Below, one piece after another: positions 49,905-60,705 of a stretch of 64,000 bases of DNA. The DNA comes from Epiperipatus broadwayi (Eukaryota > Onychophora > Udeonychophora > Euonychophora > Peripatidae). The first letter of the stretch is position 1. Each line of letters begins with the position of its first letter. A model generated the notes under the pieces. The model was not told the DNA's origin. It worked only from the letters and a program-made list of their open reading frames with translations, and did not search any database. A program made the position numbers and the translations under genes. Location of the stretch: contig JAQFVV010006311.1 in the NCBI GenBank assembly GCA_028023455.1, forward strand, positions 2,960,147 to 3,024,146, in the 5' to 3' direction.

Positions 49905-49965
49905 AATACTCCCAACCTCAGACTGGTTTCTGCTATTGGCATCCTCAGTGAGGTACTAGGATATT
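49905..49965 (-). ncRNA. Hammerhead ribozyme, dimer unit 1
   Basis: Minus strand: outer stem I pairs with one mismatch, inner stem ACCTCA/TGAGGT is perfect, core CTGAGGA, stem II TGC-CAATA-GCA, GAAAC, CA, GTC. Core bases are consensus; the 10.1-11.1 pair is U-A instead of the usual G-C. With the unit at 49517 it would release a 388-nt RNA. Confidence 0.78.
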
Positions 49966-50211
49966 CAATCATTAAATTAAAAATACCAGAACAAGCCCAA
50001 CACTTTATCTAATGTATAACTATTAAGTAGAAACTTTGAAATTTTCAGACATCCATGTGTCTTCCAATCCAGCTATCTAACTTAAATAGCCATATGGGAC
50101 TGAATTAAGTTCAGATACACCATATATTAATAGCTTTAGCAATATAAAATTGCCAATAGTTATACATTAGATAAAGTGCTGGGCTTGTCCTGGTATTTTA
50201 ATCTAATGATT

Positions 50212-50274
50212 GAATATCATAGCATCTCACTGAGAATGCCAGTAGCAGAAACCGATCTGAGATTGGGGGTATTC
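50212..50274 (+). ncRNA. Hammerhead-like ribozyme, inverted unit
   Basis: Stem I GAATATCAT/GGGGTATTC (one mismatch), AGC/TG loop, ATCTCA/TGAGAT; the inner helix has a compensatory C-to-T and G-to-A pair change relative to the dimer units. Core CTGAGAA (G8 changed to A), stem II TGC-CAGTA-GCA, GAAAC, triplet ATC (allowed NUH). The G8 change should abolish activity. Confidence 0.65.
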
Positions 50275-50335
50275 TACAGAGCTTGTTAAAAGTTTGTTTT
50301 GCAAGCTCTATATATAACTATATATGTACAGCTTC

Positions 50336-51235
50336 GATAATGAGACAAAAGAAATGAATATAGGAAAAGGAGTTAGTCAGGGATTGTTGCATGCCACTTT
50401 TGGTTTTTAATACTTATTTAGAAGACATGTTAGATAAATGTTTGAAATGTTGAGAAGATAATATTAGAGATAGAATAATAAAATATAAGATTTGGACATG
50501 GTATGTCTTTTATAGCTTAGGGTGAAAGGAGTTTTTACAATATGTTGAATAAATTAATGAAATGAAAAATGAAATGAAGATTAATATTGTGAAGATGAAC
50601 TGTATATAGATAGGAAGAAATACTACAAGATTATTAAGTTTAACTTCATAATAATGTAGTTCAACAAATAAATGGATTTAGAGATTTTAGTAGTTTGTTA
50701 AGTGAGGATGGAGATCCAATGTTGAAGTTAAAAAAAAAGCATTGACAATAGAAACATTTATTATAGAATAGAAAATATTTTGTGGACTATTAAAGAGACA
50801 TTAAGAAAACAATTAAATACTATGTATTAAGTGTACTACTGTATGATTGTAAAACATGAATAATGTGTAAAAAAAATTTAAGAAGAGAAATTGGAAACCT
50901 TTGAGTTGTGGTCATAAAGAAGAATAGAAAAAATTGACAAATGAAGCATTTGTAAAAAAGAAAATTGATTGAGAAAATTGGATAATGCAAAAGAAATCGG
51001 GCACATGTTAAGAAGAAAGAATAGTTTAGTGAGAAATATTTTGGAGGGAATGGTGAATGTGAACAAAAAAGAAAAAATGAATAAGGTTAACCTTTCTGGA
51101 TGATTATGGAAAGAAAAAATTGAAAATCAAGGCAACGAAGTAAGCAGACTGAAGACACGGATGAATTTGTTAGGTGATTATTCTTTGGACTTATCCACAG
51201 AACAAAATACTATTGCTGATGATTAATCTTATTTT
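50336..51235 (+). pseudogene. CFDP2/RTE-like LINE, RT C-terminal relic
   Basis: Decayed coding sequence reads in order: MNIGKGVSQGLLH (family GVRQGC), LFRRHVR, MKNEMKINIVKMNC (family GMKINxxKTKxM), FVKWRMEIQ, then FCGLLKRH-type and CETWIMC-type remnants, and LDNAKEIGHMLRRKNSLVR with NILEGMVNVNKKEK (family GHVLRRxxLxxxILEGxVxGKRxRGRP). Stops and shifts throughout; the catalytic YADD box is not readable. It runs straight into a CTAC microsatellite, as does the 5' relic of a similar LINE at 6700-7560. Inactive 3' fragment. Confidence 0.65.
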
Positions 51236-51520
51236 TTAAAAACTACCTACCTAACTGTCTAATTATCTATCCACCCATCTACCTACTCACTCACTTACCT
51301 ATCCACCTATCCACTTACCTACTTACCCACCTATCTATCTACCCACCCACCTACTTACCCACACACCTACCTATCTATCTATTTACCCACTGACCTATAT
51401 ATCCACCAACCTACCTATCTACTTAGATACCTACCTACCCATCCACCTACCTACCCACATACCTACCTATCTATCTAAAACCTCCACACCCACTTACCTA
51501 CCTATCTGTCTATATGTATT
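51236..51520 (+). repeat. CTAC/CTAT microsatellite, LINE 3' tail
   Basis: About 285 bp of imperfect CTAC, CTAT, CCAC and TCAC tetranucleotides directly after LINE C-terminal sequence. The same type of repeat lies at 7640-7805. Confidence 0.88.
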
Positions 51521-51539
51521 GCGACAGAAATCTGGAAGT

Positions 51540-54500
51540 GTAGACTTCAATAAAAATGTATATATTTTAACTGTCTTACAGCTATAAAGCAAGTAGGTAA
51601 TAGTGATAGTAATTCAACCCAAATTGTTTATATTTACCGATCATTTCCTCAAAATCAACTCTTGTACTGACAATAAGCCTTTTCAACCAGAAATAATTTA
51701 TTTTAATTAAACTAATCTTTTCTTGTGAAATGAATCCCTTAAAATGAAATAACCAAAGTATTACTCTCCTAATGTCATTTAATATTTTGGAATTTTCTCA
51801 GTTGTAATAAAATTTCTCCAGTTATATTTCAAAATGACAGTTGTAAGTGCATTTGTTAACATTTGGAATAAAATATGAGATATAAGAAAAGGCACTGACA
51901 ACTTAAATTTATAAAATTAAATAAATATATTATTATTCAATATGACAAAATAAAGTCATTACAGCATTAAATAATGAAATTAAAACACACACTAATAATA
52001 ACCACGCAAATATAAAAAAAACTATATCGTAGAAAATAAAACAAATAGAACAAAATAATTATATAAATATAGAACTACTTAAAGCCTTTTTAAAGTTTTT
52101 AAAAAAAAAACATATTACAATGGTACATAGCATTAAATTAACCGTATAAATTTATGACTGATTAGTCAAGTTACTTATAATACATCTATTACTGACTATA
52201 GGTACAGTTTTTTTATTTGTATGTTGTGATTTTCTTTATTATTTTATACAAATATATGATGATACACACTTCTCTTGTGGTCATAGACAGCTAATGTTGT
52301 CCTACTTCAGGACCAGAACTTATTGATTAGAAGCATTCTTATGTCTCTGAAATATGGTGCATTTATAAAGTAGAAAATCTCACCATGCTTGGGCATTGCA
52401 CTTCTTGGACATCAAATTTAGCCTACATTATTTTCTAGAAGTTCTATAGGTTCTTCAGATGTTTAAAAATTTAAAAAGTGGTTTTTACTGGGGATTGTCT
52501 TCCCCAAATTATTTCATTTGTTCCTTATTATTTCTAATTCTATTGCTTTCTTTTTATTATCACTATCCCTATGACAGTGATTTTACATCTTTCAACTTCA
52601 AAGTTTTCATGATCTCTTTTATATTTCCTTGCTGTGCTTTTATTTTGTCAAGATGGTATACATTATTTGCTATAATTTTCTTTACTTGCTTTTTATTCAC
52701 TTGCTGAGTTTCTAAATCACTTTTTAACAGTTAATTTTTAAATTATCTACCTTTGAAATTATATTTTGTATTTTTTTTATTTCATTTACTGATTTCTCAC
52801 TCTCTATTACTTAAATACTTAACTTTTTTTGTTATTTCACTACTTTCTTTTTCCTTCTCATTGAAATGACTAAATTTTTTTCACATATTTTTGAAGAATG
52901 TTTCTATTGTACTCTTTATCTTCAGGAACCTCTAATCATTTGTTTAACCTTCTGAAATTTAATATCAATTTTTTTGTTATCAATTAGACAGTTCATATCA
53001 TTTAATCCGAATATTCATTGCTTGTTTGCTGTGTTTTCCATTGGCCTTTTTGAATATCCTGACATTATATATCCATTATCTGTTGGTTTTCCAAGATTAA
53101 ATTATAGAATATTCCTTTGTCAATTAAAAATGGTACTGCTTCTACAGATTTAACTTTGGTTGTGTCAACCACAAGTCTATTGACTGTCCTTTCTCTTGCA
53201 TCACTGGTTTCTTTATATTTAATTCTTGTTCCATTTTTTTTTACTGATCTGGAAATTATCTAAAAAATTTATATATTGTATATACTTATTTGTCTATTCC
53301 TATTTTTTATATTCAATAGTCAACAACTGATAAAGAAGAGAAAAAAGAATATCATAATTACTGGATGATGAATTCCCTGATGTATAGTCTATTACACCAA
53401 TCTTTACTGTAAACATGTAAATCTTTTCAGAAATATTCAACTTGTATAAACTCATACTCATGCCAATTTTAAAATTATTTTACCTACTTGATCACACTTT
53501 AATTTAAACTCCTATTTATAATTAATATTATCAATTATTATCATAGCACATGCTCTGATGTATATAGAATTAGACTACAAATTCTGTCTATGTTAAATCA
53601 CCTAATCAATAATTCAAAGGACAAACTTCTTTCTGAACAAAACCCCCAAACTGTATACAAGTTTTCCTGAAATCATGTCAATTGCAATGCTGTTTACTTC
53701 AGGAAATCATGTGCTAGCCTCACAAACAGAATTTACCAACCCTAATATTTTTATAAAAGGGCCAAAGATAATTCTGAGCATAAATCTGTATTTCTGGATC
53801 ATGAAAACAAGTTTAGCCACACATTCAAACTCACCATTACAACAATAGTAAGTTTGGAGAGAAATGATGCAAAACATAAAGGCAGCCCTGATACTTTGAC
53901 AATAATGCTAATGCAAACAAAAAAGAATCCTGCTTCCCTCTCTTTAAAAAGTGGATTATTTAAATGACCTCATTTACATATAATTTACATACTATCTCAC
54001 CACTCACCTATACTGTATAGATGCATTGCTGTGATTATGATATCACTATAAGATATTGAAAGCATGTTTATCAGATTATATTATGTATACATGAAAGAAC
54101 TCCACCTGGAGATTTTCTATATCTAGCTTCCCATTAACTTATTTTCAAGCTTTCCTTAATTTATGCCTCCAAGTGCTCATATCTAAACTACTAGTTATAA
54201 CTAATTCTAATGCCAATCTCATCTCCCTTTCCTATTTCACAGCACTTAGTAAATATTATTCAGATCACAATTAATATTTTAAAACAAAATAATAATGTAA
54301 ATAAAAAAAGAATGGAGAAATATGGAAGTTGTCTACCTATAAAAAATAATATGTTAAACTTGTTCCAATCACTAAAAATTTAGCCATTATTTATATACAA
54401 TTTTTTTAAAAGTTATATTCCTTTATCTTTTATTAGGTTTCAAGTAGAAAATAGTATTTACAATCTGGTAACATGGTGGAATGGTCTTCCAATGTAACTG

Positions 54501-54555
54501 TAAATATTTTAACCATTATAGAATCATAAAGAAGTAGTTAAGACTGGTGATGATA
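51540..54555. other. AT-rich stretch, part of a diverged direct repeat
   Basis: The part at about 51740-52250 resembles 55830-56370 in the same orientation (shared TGGAATTTTCT and GAATAAAAT blocks and the ATTAAATAA stretch). At about 53100-53230 the minus strand reads SDARERTVNRLVVDTTKVKS, which may be coding but which I cannot place. No gene assigned. Confidence 0.35.
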
Positions 54556-54559
54556 GAAC

Positions 54560-55760
54560 TCAAATGGGCTATATTTACCAATTCTTCTTCTGCAGCTTGA
54601 TTAATCCCACTTCAAGTGGGATCACTGGTTTCGATCATTTATCTCCAGATTGCTCAATTGCTCAGTCTGTCCCCTGCAGGTCTGTCTTCATTTGGTCAAT
54701 CCATCTGGTTTTGGGTCTGTCCCAGGGCCTATTCTCTGGTGGTTCCATCTCCATAATTTTCCTTCTGACATTTTCTTTTCTTTTCTTAGCATGTCCAAAC
54801 TACCTCAGCCTTGAATCTTTCATTTTTTCACTGATTTTCCTCACCTTCATATTTTCTCATAATACATCATTTCCCACCTTGTCCTTTCTAGTCAAACTTG
54901 AGGCAAACCTAAGCATTCTCATTTCTGTTACACATTGTTTATCCTCTATTTTTTTAGTGGCCAGCCATGTTTCCACCCCATACATCAATGCTGGACATAC
55001 CACAGTTTTATAGATTTTCCCTTTCAATCTTGTTCATACTCTCCTATCACAGAGTATCCCAAAGACCCTTTTCCAGTTATATCATCCAGCTTGAGTTCTC
55101 CCCACTAACTCTCCATCCAGTGATCTATCCTTATTCATCCAGATGCTGAGATATCTAAATTTTTCAGCCTCAGGTGACTTCTTTTCTTCTAACATAATGC
55201 TCCCCTCTACCATTTTCACAAAAGAGCACTTCAGTTTTATTTCTACTAATTCTCATTCCCCCTTCCTCCAGTACTTTTCTTCATTCTTATATTCTATCCT
55301 GAGATTCTTTAATGTATTTGGCTACAATCACAACATCATCAGCATACATCATGTTACAGGGTGCTTCTGTGCAGATATCTGTTAGAACATCAATAATGAT
55401 ATTAAATGTAACGGACTCAAAGCTGATCCCTGATGCACACCCAATTTCACCTGAAATGAGTCTGTTTCTCCTGGACTGCATCTCACACTGGTTTTACATC
55501 CTTGATACATATCTTGGATCAGGCGGATGTATTTTTCTAGGACCAACATTTCCCTGAGGCATCTCCAAAGTTTATCTCTAGGCACTCTGTCAAATGCTTT
55601 TTTCAAGTCAATGAATATTAGAACAATTCCTTGGTTGACTTCTCTGTGTCTTTCAATAAATTGCCACAGTGCAAAGATTGCATCTGTGGTTCCTCTACCT
55701 GGCATGAAGCCAAACTGTTACTCGCTAATGTCATACCAATTATCACCTCAAAATCATCCA
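54560..55760 (-). pseudogene. RTE/BovB-like LINE, RT and C-terminal part
   Basis: From 55705 the minus strand encodes MPGRGTTDAIFALWQFIE, IFIDLKKAFDRVPRDKLWR and LGVHQGSALSP, RT motifs of the BovB/RTE-like group. A frameshift at about 55390 moves to NMMYADDVVIVAKYI, the catalytic box. Further down, EKFRYLSIWMNKD (about 55150), TKKIEDKQCVTEMRMLRF (about 54920) and PPENRPWDRPKTRWID (about 54710) are the usual C-terminal landmarks. Only a handful of frameshifts and stops are needed to explain it, so decay is moderate. No endonuclease domain precedes it, so the copy is 5'-truncated. It is a different family from the RTE copies at 29.4 and 45.1 kb. Confidence 0.83.
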
Positions 55761-57180
55761 GAAGTAATTTACTTTATTTACTAATGACAAAGGTGTGAAT
55801 TTGCATTTTTACTTAGATTTCATCTTTCAATATGAAGACAATCTCTCTGAATGACATAGTCATAGTATTGCCTTTGAAGTTTGTTAATATTCTGGAATTT
55901 TCTGAATTGTAAAACAATTTGATTAATTTTATCCCAATGTTACAGTTATAAATGCTATTGTTAATGTTTAGAATAAAATAGAAGACAAAAAAATACTGAC
56001 AATTGTATGTATATATTGGATTATTTCCATCATCTAATATTAAGTATTGAATGACTTTAGTTTATAAAATTACAAAAAAAAAAGCTCGTTAATTACATTA
56101 TCACTGAATCACCCAAATTAAAATTAAATTATAACATTAAATAAAGTTAAATGCACACTGATAATAAGAAACAAAAATTAAAATGACAGGAAATCATATA
56201 AAAGATAAAATAAATGAATCAAACTAATCACATAAATATGGAACTTACTAATGCTTTTTGTTTTAAAAACCTTTTACCATGGTAGTTCATGCTAAAAAAC
56301 AACAACCATATAAACTGTGATTGATCACTCTGGACATGTATAATACAATGAATATAATCAACTTGAGGTGCAGTTATTTAACTGTCCCATGCTTGTTGAC
56401 ATGAGAAAGCTATAAATTATTAAGACATTATGGTAATTGAGGTTAAAATTCCAGGCATTTGGTAATTTATTACAAGAGACAGCTACATCTTACATTTTCA
56501 TGGTTTGAGTTGATACATTTATTAGCACACGTCTTTGTTACAATATAATTGATTACACATAAGAAGGAATTTTCCATGCTTGCCATGATTTCTGCAGTAA
56601 GGCACCCCCCTCCAAATAGCAAGATATTTGACATAGTGAGTGTTAATGTTCAAATAATGTTATTTCCTGGATTTAAGTAAGGATAACCAAATTTCCACAG
56701 ATTTTTTTTTTGGATAGTTCTCTCTGCACAATTTTTCCATTGGTAGCTTTTAGACTCCCTTGTATTTTTTTATATCATTGTGGACCCATATTAAAAGTGC
56801 TCTCCCTCATCCTTTGACTTAATCCTTCAAACAATTTTCAACATTTTAAATTACTTTTCTCTTGTTGTTTTTAGTATGTTGTGTATGTATCTTAATACAT
56901 ACATGCATTGTGAAATTAATATCTTATATTTCTAGATTTTTCTTCTTTATCTATGAATATTTTGATTATTCTGACAAAATCTAATTCAGTTGTTTTTTGG
57001 ATTACCTTTTCTTCTTTGATAAGTTTTTTTAGAGTTATCTTTTATTTTTTTAAAATCTAGGTAACACAATCCCATATATTTATATATGTCATACATACAT
57101 ATGTGCATAATCTGAAAATACACAATAGACATCCATCTTATAAATTCAATGTTATTCAATAAATGATTACATTTACACAC
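55761..57180. other. AT-rich stretch, second copy of the diverged direct repeat
   Basis: 55830-56370 resembles 51740-52250 (see that entry). The rest is unassigned. Confidence 0.35.
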
Positions 57181-57400
57181 ACATGCACTTATTTTTTTCC
57201 CTTTATTTAATTTTTCTTTCTTTCATAATTTTTTTTTTTTTTTATGGGTGGTTTTCCCCTGTCTTTTTTTTTTTCATTTTTTTTTTTTTTTTTTGGGTTT
57301 TGGTTCCCACACATCAAACCATTAATATAAAAACCCCCCTAAAAAATTTTTCGAGGGGAGAAAGAAATTTTTTGGTTTTAGGGGAAGGTAAAGTATGATG
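57181..57400. other. Homopolymer-rich segment, possibly unreliable sequence
   Basis: Dense runs of T with CCCC, GGGG, CCCCCC and AAAAAATTTTTT blocks (57220-57385). The pattern looks like homopolymer-distorted sequence, not a biological repeat. The frame at 57183-57398 is low-complexity and not a gene. Confidence 0.5.
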
Positions 57401-59928
57401 GAACCAGTGCATGTGTTGATATGATATAAAATGTCTTGTTAAAGAAAATCAAAAGTTTCTGTTGATAGGCTATATACCCAGAAATTCTATTAGATAAATT
57501 AATTATACGCCTTTCCAAATTCATCTACGTATTACTCTTTATTACTTGTTTTTACAGCTAAAGTTCACTTTATCCCCCATCCTATTTTAATAAAAGTTGT
57601 TTAATTACTGCCAGTGAATAAAATAGGCAATTTTGTTTTATATTCTTAAATTTTTTTTTTATAAAAGAGATCTAAACACAGTATCATAATTTCATTTTTG
57701 CTAAGTATTTCATAACTTACTATATAATTTATTATGATTTTTTTTATAACTAAAAATTACTGCTTAATAATCTGTCTTTGATATTTATATAAACTACAAT
57801 TCCAATTCAATTCCTTATTCCATTTTAATCTTTTTGCTTTGATATCTAAAACTTCTGCTCTCGTTCCACACTTTTTTTTATATTTTTTATTCATATATAA
57901 CTTCAATGTATATTTCCATAAGTATTTTTTTCTCTAATAACTTATTTATCTGCTTTTTCTATTCTTAATAATTATGTAATTTTGTTACATTCTGTACATA
58001 TTTCCTAATTTTTTATATAAATTTATGCATTATATAAAAATAAATTGTCTATTAACTTTGCATAATGTGTTTGTTTATCTCTCCCACAATTCAATTCAAC
58101 AGTATTTTAATGATCTATTTTCACTCACATATTGATACTTTCCAAACTTATTAAATTTATTTTTAATTTGGCTCATTCTATCTATTCCATCTTGAATAGT
58201 TTCATTTGCTATTCACAATTCACTATCCAATTCATATTTATTTATCCTTTTATATTTTATTTAAAATCTTCTGAGTATTCATGCTTAATAGAAAATGCAT
58301 CTTCACACAAGTTAAATTAGATCTCAGTATGCCTTTCCATACTATTCTACACATCTCATACCTATTATAAATGAAACATGCCATATTTTAAATCCTATGT
58401 ATTTTTTTGCTTTTCTAATAATCTTCAATTCCCAAATATCTGTATAATTTTTTTTTTTTTAGAAAACTGTGATGGTGGTACCATCATAAAATATTTAAAG
58501 CTATGGTAGATGGAAAACGAAGTTGGATTTTATCATACAACATAACTATGCACTCAATACTCCCAAATATGGGATGTCTGAATTATATCATTTGAAAGGC
58601 TAAAAAACTGGTTTACATATCAACATTCTGATATATAAAATAATACACCAATGTGTGATTAGGGATATTTGGGTACTTGCCACACCATCTGTCAGTTTCA
58701 TGATTTTGTGCACCATCATGTAAAGGCTCAATAGAGAAGTTGTATATGTGACTGATCATTAACTAATATTTGTTTGACATGATAATGTTTTTATTTGATA
58801 AAATAAATGTAGATACTTGTTTTTGTTTTTAAAGTACTTAAAATTGATTGTATCAAATTTGGGCCATGAATCAAATCATTTGGAAAACTAAATAATGATG
58901 ACCATATCATAAAAATAACTAATAACAAATAAGTAGTCATAAATATATAAAAAATACAGAATGATGGTATAAAGAAGCAAACAGTAGTTATAAAATAGAA
59001 GGTTAAATTAAGTTAAAAATCACAGAATCGATTAAGCAAATTAAAATGACTGGTTGAAAAAAGGTTCAAAAGACAGACCTTGGTTATCCAAAGAAAGATA
59101 AAAGTTTGCATGAGAAGAAAAGTTGGTAATTTAAATTCAATGATTTATAAAAATGTTAATAGCAAAAAAATTAAGAAGAAAACAATGAGTAAAAATTTAC
59201 ATCAAAGAAAAAAATATATTAAAATAGAGAGCAGATACATTTGATAATGAAATGATATAACAAAGAAAGTTGATAATCAGAAGGCAGTACATGAAAATAG
59301 GGAAAAGATGATACAAGAAGTGAAAGTTGATAACCAGGATATTATACTAAAAAAAGGATGAAATGTTTCAAAAAACAAAATAAAATATAAAGAAACTAGA
59401 AATTATTGTAAAATTATAATATGAAAAAAAAAACTATTCTTTCTGAATATTAAAACACAAATTTCAAAGAAGTTCTATTGGAAAAAAATATATTTGGTGG
59501 AGATTCATGAAAGTTTTGAGTGAAAAAAGTATTATCTAAAAGTGTAGGCAAGTTAAACTGCTGAAAAGGGAAAAATTAAAATTCAGAAAAAAGAAATTAC
59601 TTCTTTAAAATAATGTTTGACTTTTAATAAGTGTTTGGAATGTAGCAAAAGCTTTTCTGATTTTGGCATTCAAAATAAGGATATCTTTTGCTTGATATTG
59701 CATCTTAGATATGGTGCACCACATAGTCAAAATTGAAAAAAATTTCATAAGGATGTAGATGAATATTAAAAATGGCCAAAAAGTATATCAAACTGATATG
59801 ATAAAAGCTAGATAAGTAAAAGGAAAATGAGATACAGTATAAGTAGAGGACCTGAAATTTGTGAATGTGAATACATAACAGCATTTGCCTAGTATATAAT
59901 TTGCTACTTGGTTAAGGCTAAATGCAAG
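57401..59928. other. AT-rich stretch, nothing firmly assigned
   Basis: A plus-strand run near 59630 reads CLECSKSFSDFGIQNKD, which could be a decayed C2H2 zinc-finger unit but lacks the His pair. Otherwise A-rich with no genes. Confidence 0.3.
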
Positions 59929-60149
59929 CTATATAGCACTGAGAGATCTTCAGTTAAACCATATATTACTAACATTAGCAATATAAAATCACTTAAGACT
60001 TAAAGCAAAGACTATAAAGAGTCAATAAAAATTAAAGTCATATATAAAATGACTCAATTTTTTAAGATTGTAAATAAAAAATAATGAAGCTGTGCTTATT
60101 GCTCTAACAAGCTTTATTGATAAATGCCAGCAAGAGAAAGCAAACCAGA

Positions 60150-60205
60150 CCCAAACTTCAGACCAATGATTTTATGCTTTGGCTCTCTTCAGTGAAAGGC
60201 TAGGA
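60150..60205 (-). ncRNA. Decayed hammerhead
   Basis: Minus strand: TTTCA/TGAAG stem I, core CTGAAGA intact, stem II GAGC-CAAA-GCAT broken, the G of GAAA replaced (TAAAA), GTC kept. Expected inactive. Confidence 0.5.
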
Positions 60206-60500
60206 TAGTTTCAAACACTAGATCTAAAATACCAACCCAAAAACAGCATTTCTCTAAAAGTTAACTATTAAGTAAAAAATCTGAAATTTTTAGACACCTA
60301 TATGTCTTGAAACCCATCTACTCAACTCAAATATATTGTTTGGCTGAAGATCTCTCAACTCTATATAGCTATTTGAGTTGGATAGCTGGGTTTGAAGACA
60401 TATAGATGTCTAAAAACTTCAGATTTTCCACTTAAAAGTTAACTTTTAGATAAATGCTGGCTTTGGGTTGGTATTTTTTAGATATAGTGTCTAAAACTAT

Positions 60501-60560
60501 CCTAGTGCCTCATTGAGGAGTGCCAAAGCATTAAACTATTGGTCTGAGGTGGTTTCTAGG
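60501..60560 (+). ncRNA. Decayed hammerhead, inverted partner
   Basis: GCCTCA/TGAGGT inner stem I kept, core TTGAGGA (C3 changed to U), TAAAC in place of GAAAC, GTC kept. Expected inactive. Confidence 0.5.
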
Positions 60561-60705
60561 TAGAGATTTTTAAATGCTTTCTCTTGCTGGCATTTATCAA
60601 TAAAGCATGTTAGAGCAATTAGCGCAGCTCATTATTTTTTATTTACAAGTCTAAAAAATTGTGTTATGTGATATATGACTTTAATTTTTATTGACTATAT
60701 GGTAA

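Larger units (their letters stand above)
49438..50335. mobile_element. Hammerhead-bearing tandem dimer plus inverted unit, family C
   Basis: Two minus-strand units in direct tandem with a 388-bp period (cleavage triplets at 49533-49535 and 49921-49923; both start ATGACCTAATTTAATAAA at about 49442 and 49827), then a partial inverted unit from about 50150 to 50335. Each unit has one hammerhead fold. Shared internal blocks include AAGCCCA(G/A)CACTTTATCT and CATATTAATAGCTTTA. No reading frame spans the unit. Confidence 0.82.
59929..60705. mobile_element. Hammerhead-bearing hairpin repeat, family D
   Basis: Long arms (about 60017-60320 and 60352-60702) are reverse complements with a short loop. 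Before them, 59929-60000 repeats the internal part of the unit, giving the tandem-plus-inverted layout seen at 18.4 and 49.4 kb. The blocks GCTCTAACAAGCTTTATTGA and TGCCAGCAAGAGAAAGC match family A and the 14.1-kb flank. Two decayed hammerheads are present, one per arm. Confidence 0.75.

Noticed and set aside
51236-51520. CRISPR-like regular repeat
   Set aside because: Continuous tetranucleotide repeat in a eukaryotic context with no spacers.
54564-55149. Plus-strand frames of 149 and 60 codons
   Set aside because: Antisense shadows of the BovB-like LINE C-terminus.
59630-59720. C2H2 zinc-finger gene
   Set aside because: One CxxC-like unit without the paired histidines or neighbouring fingers. 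Too weak for a gene call.
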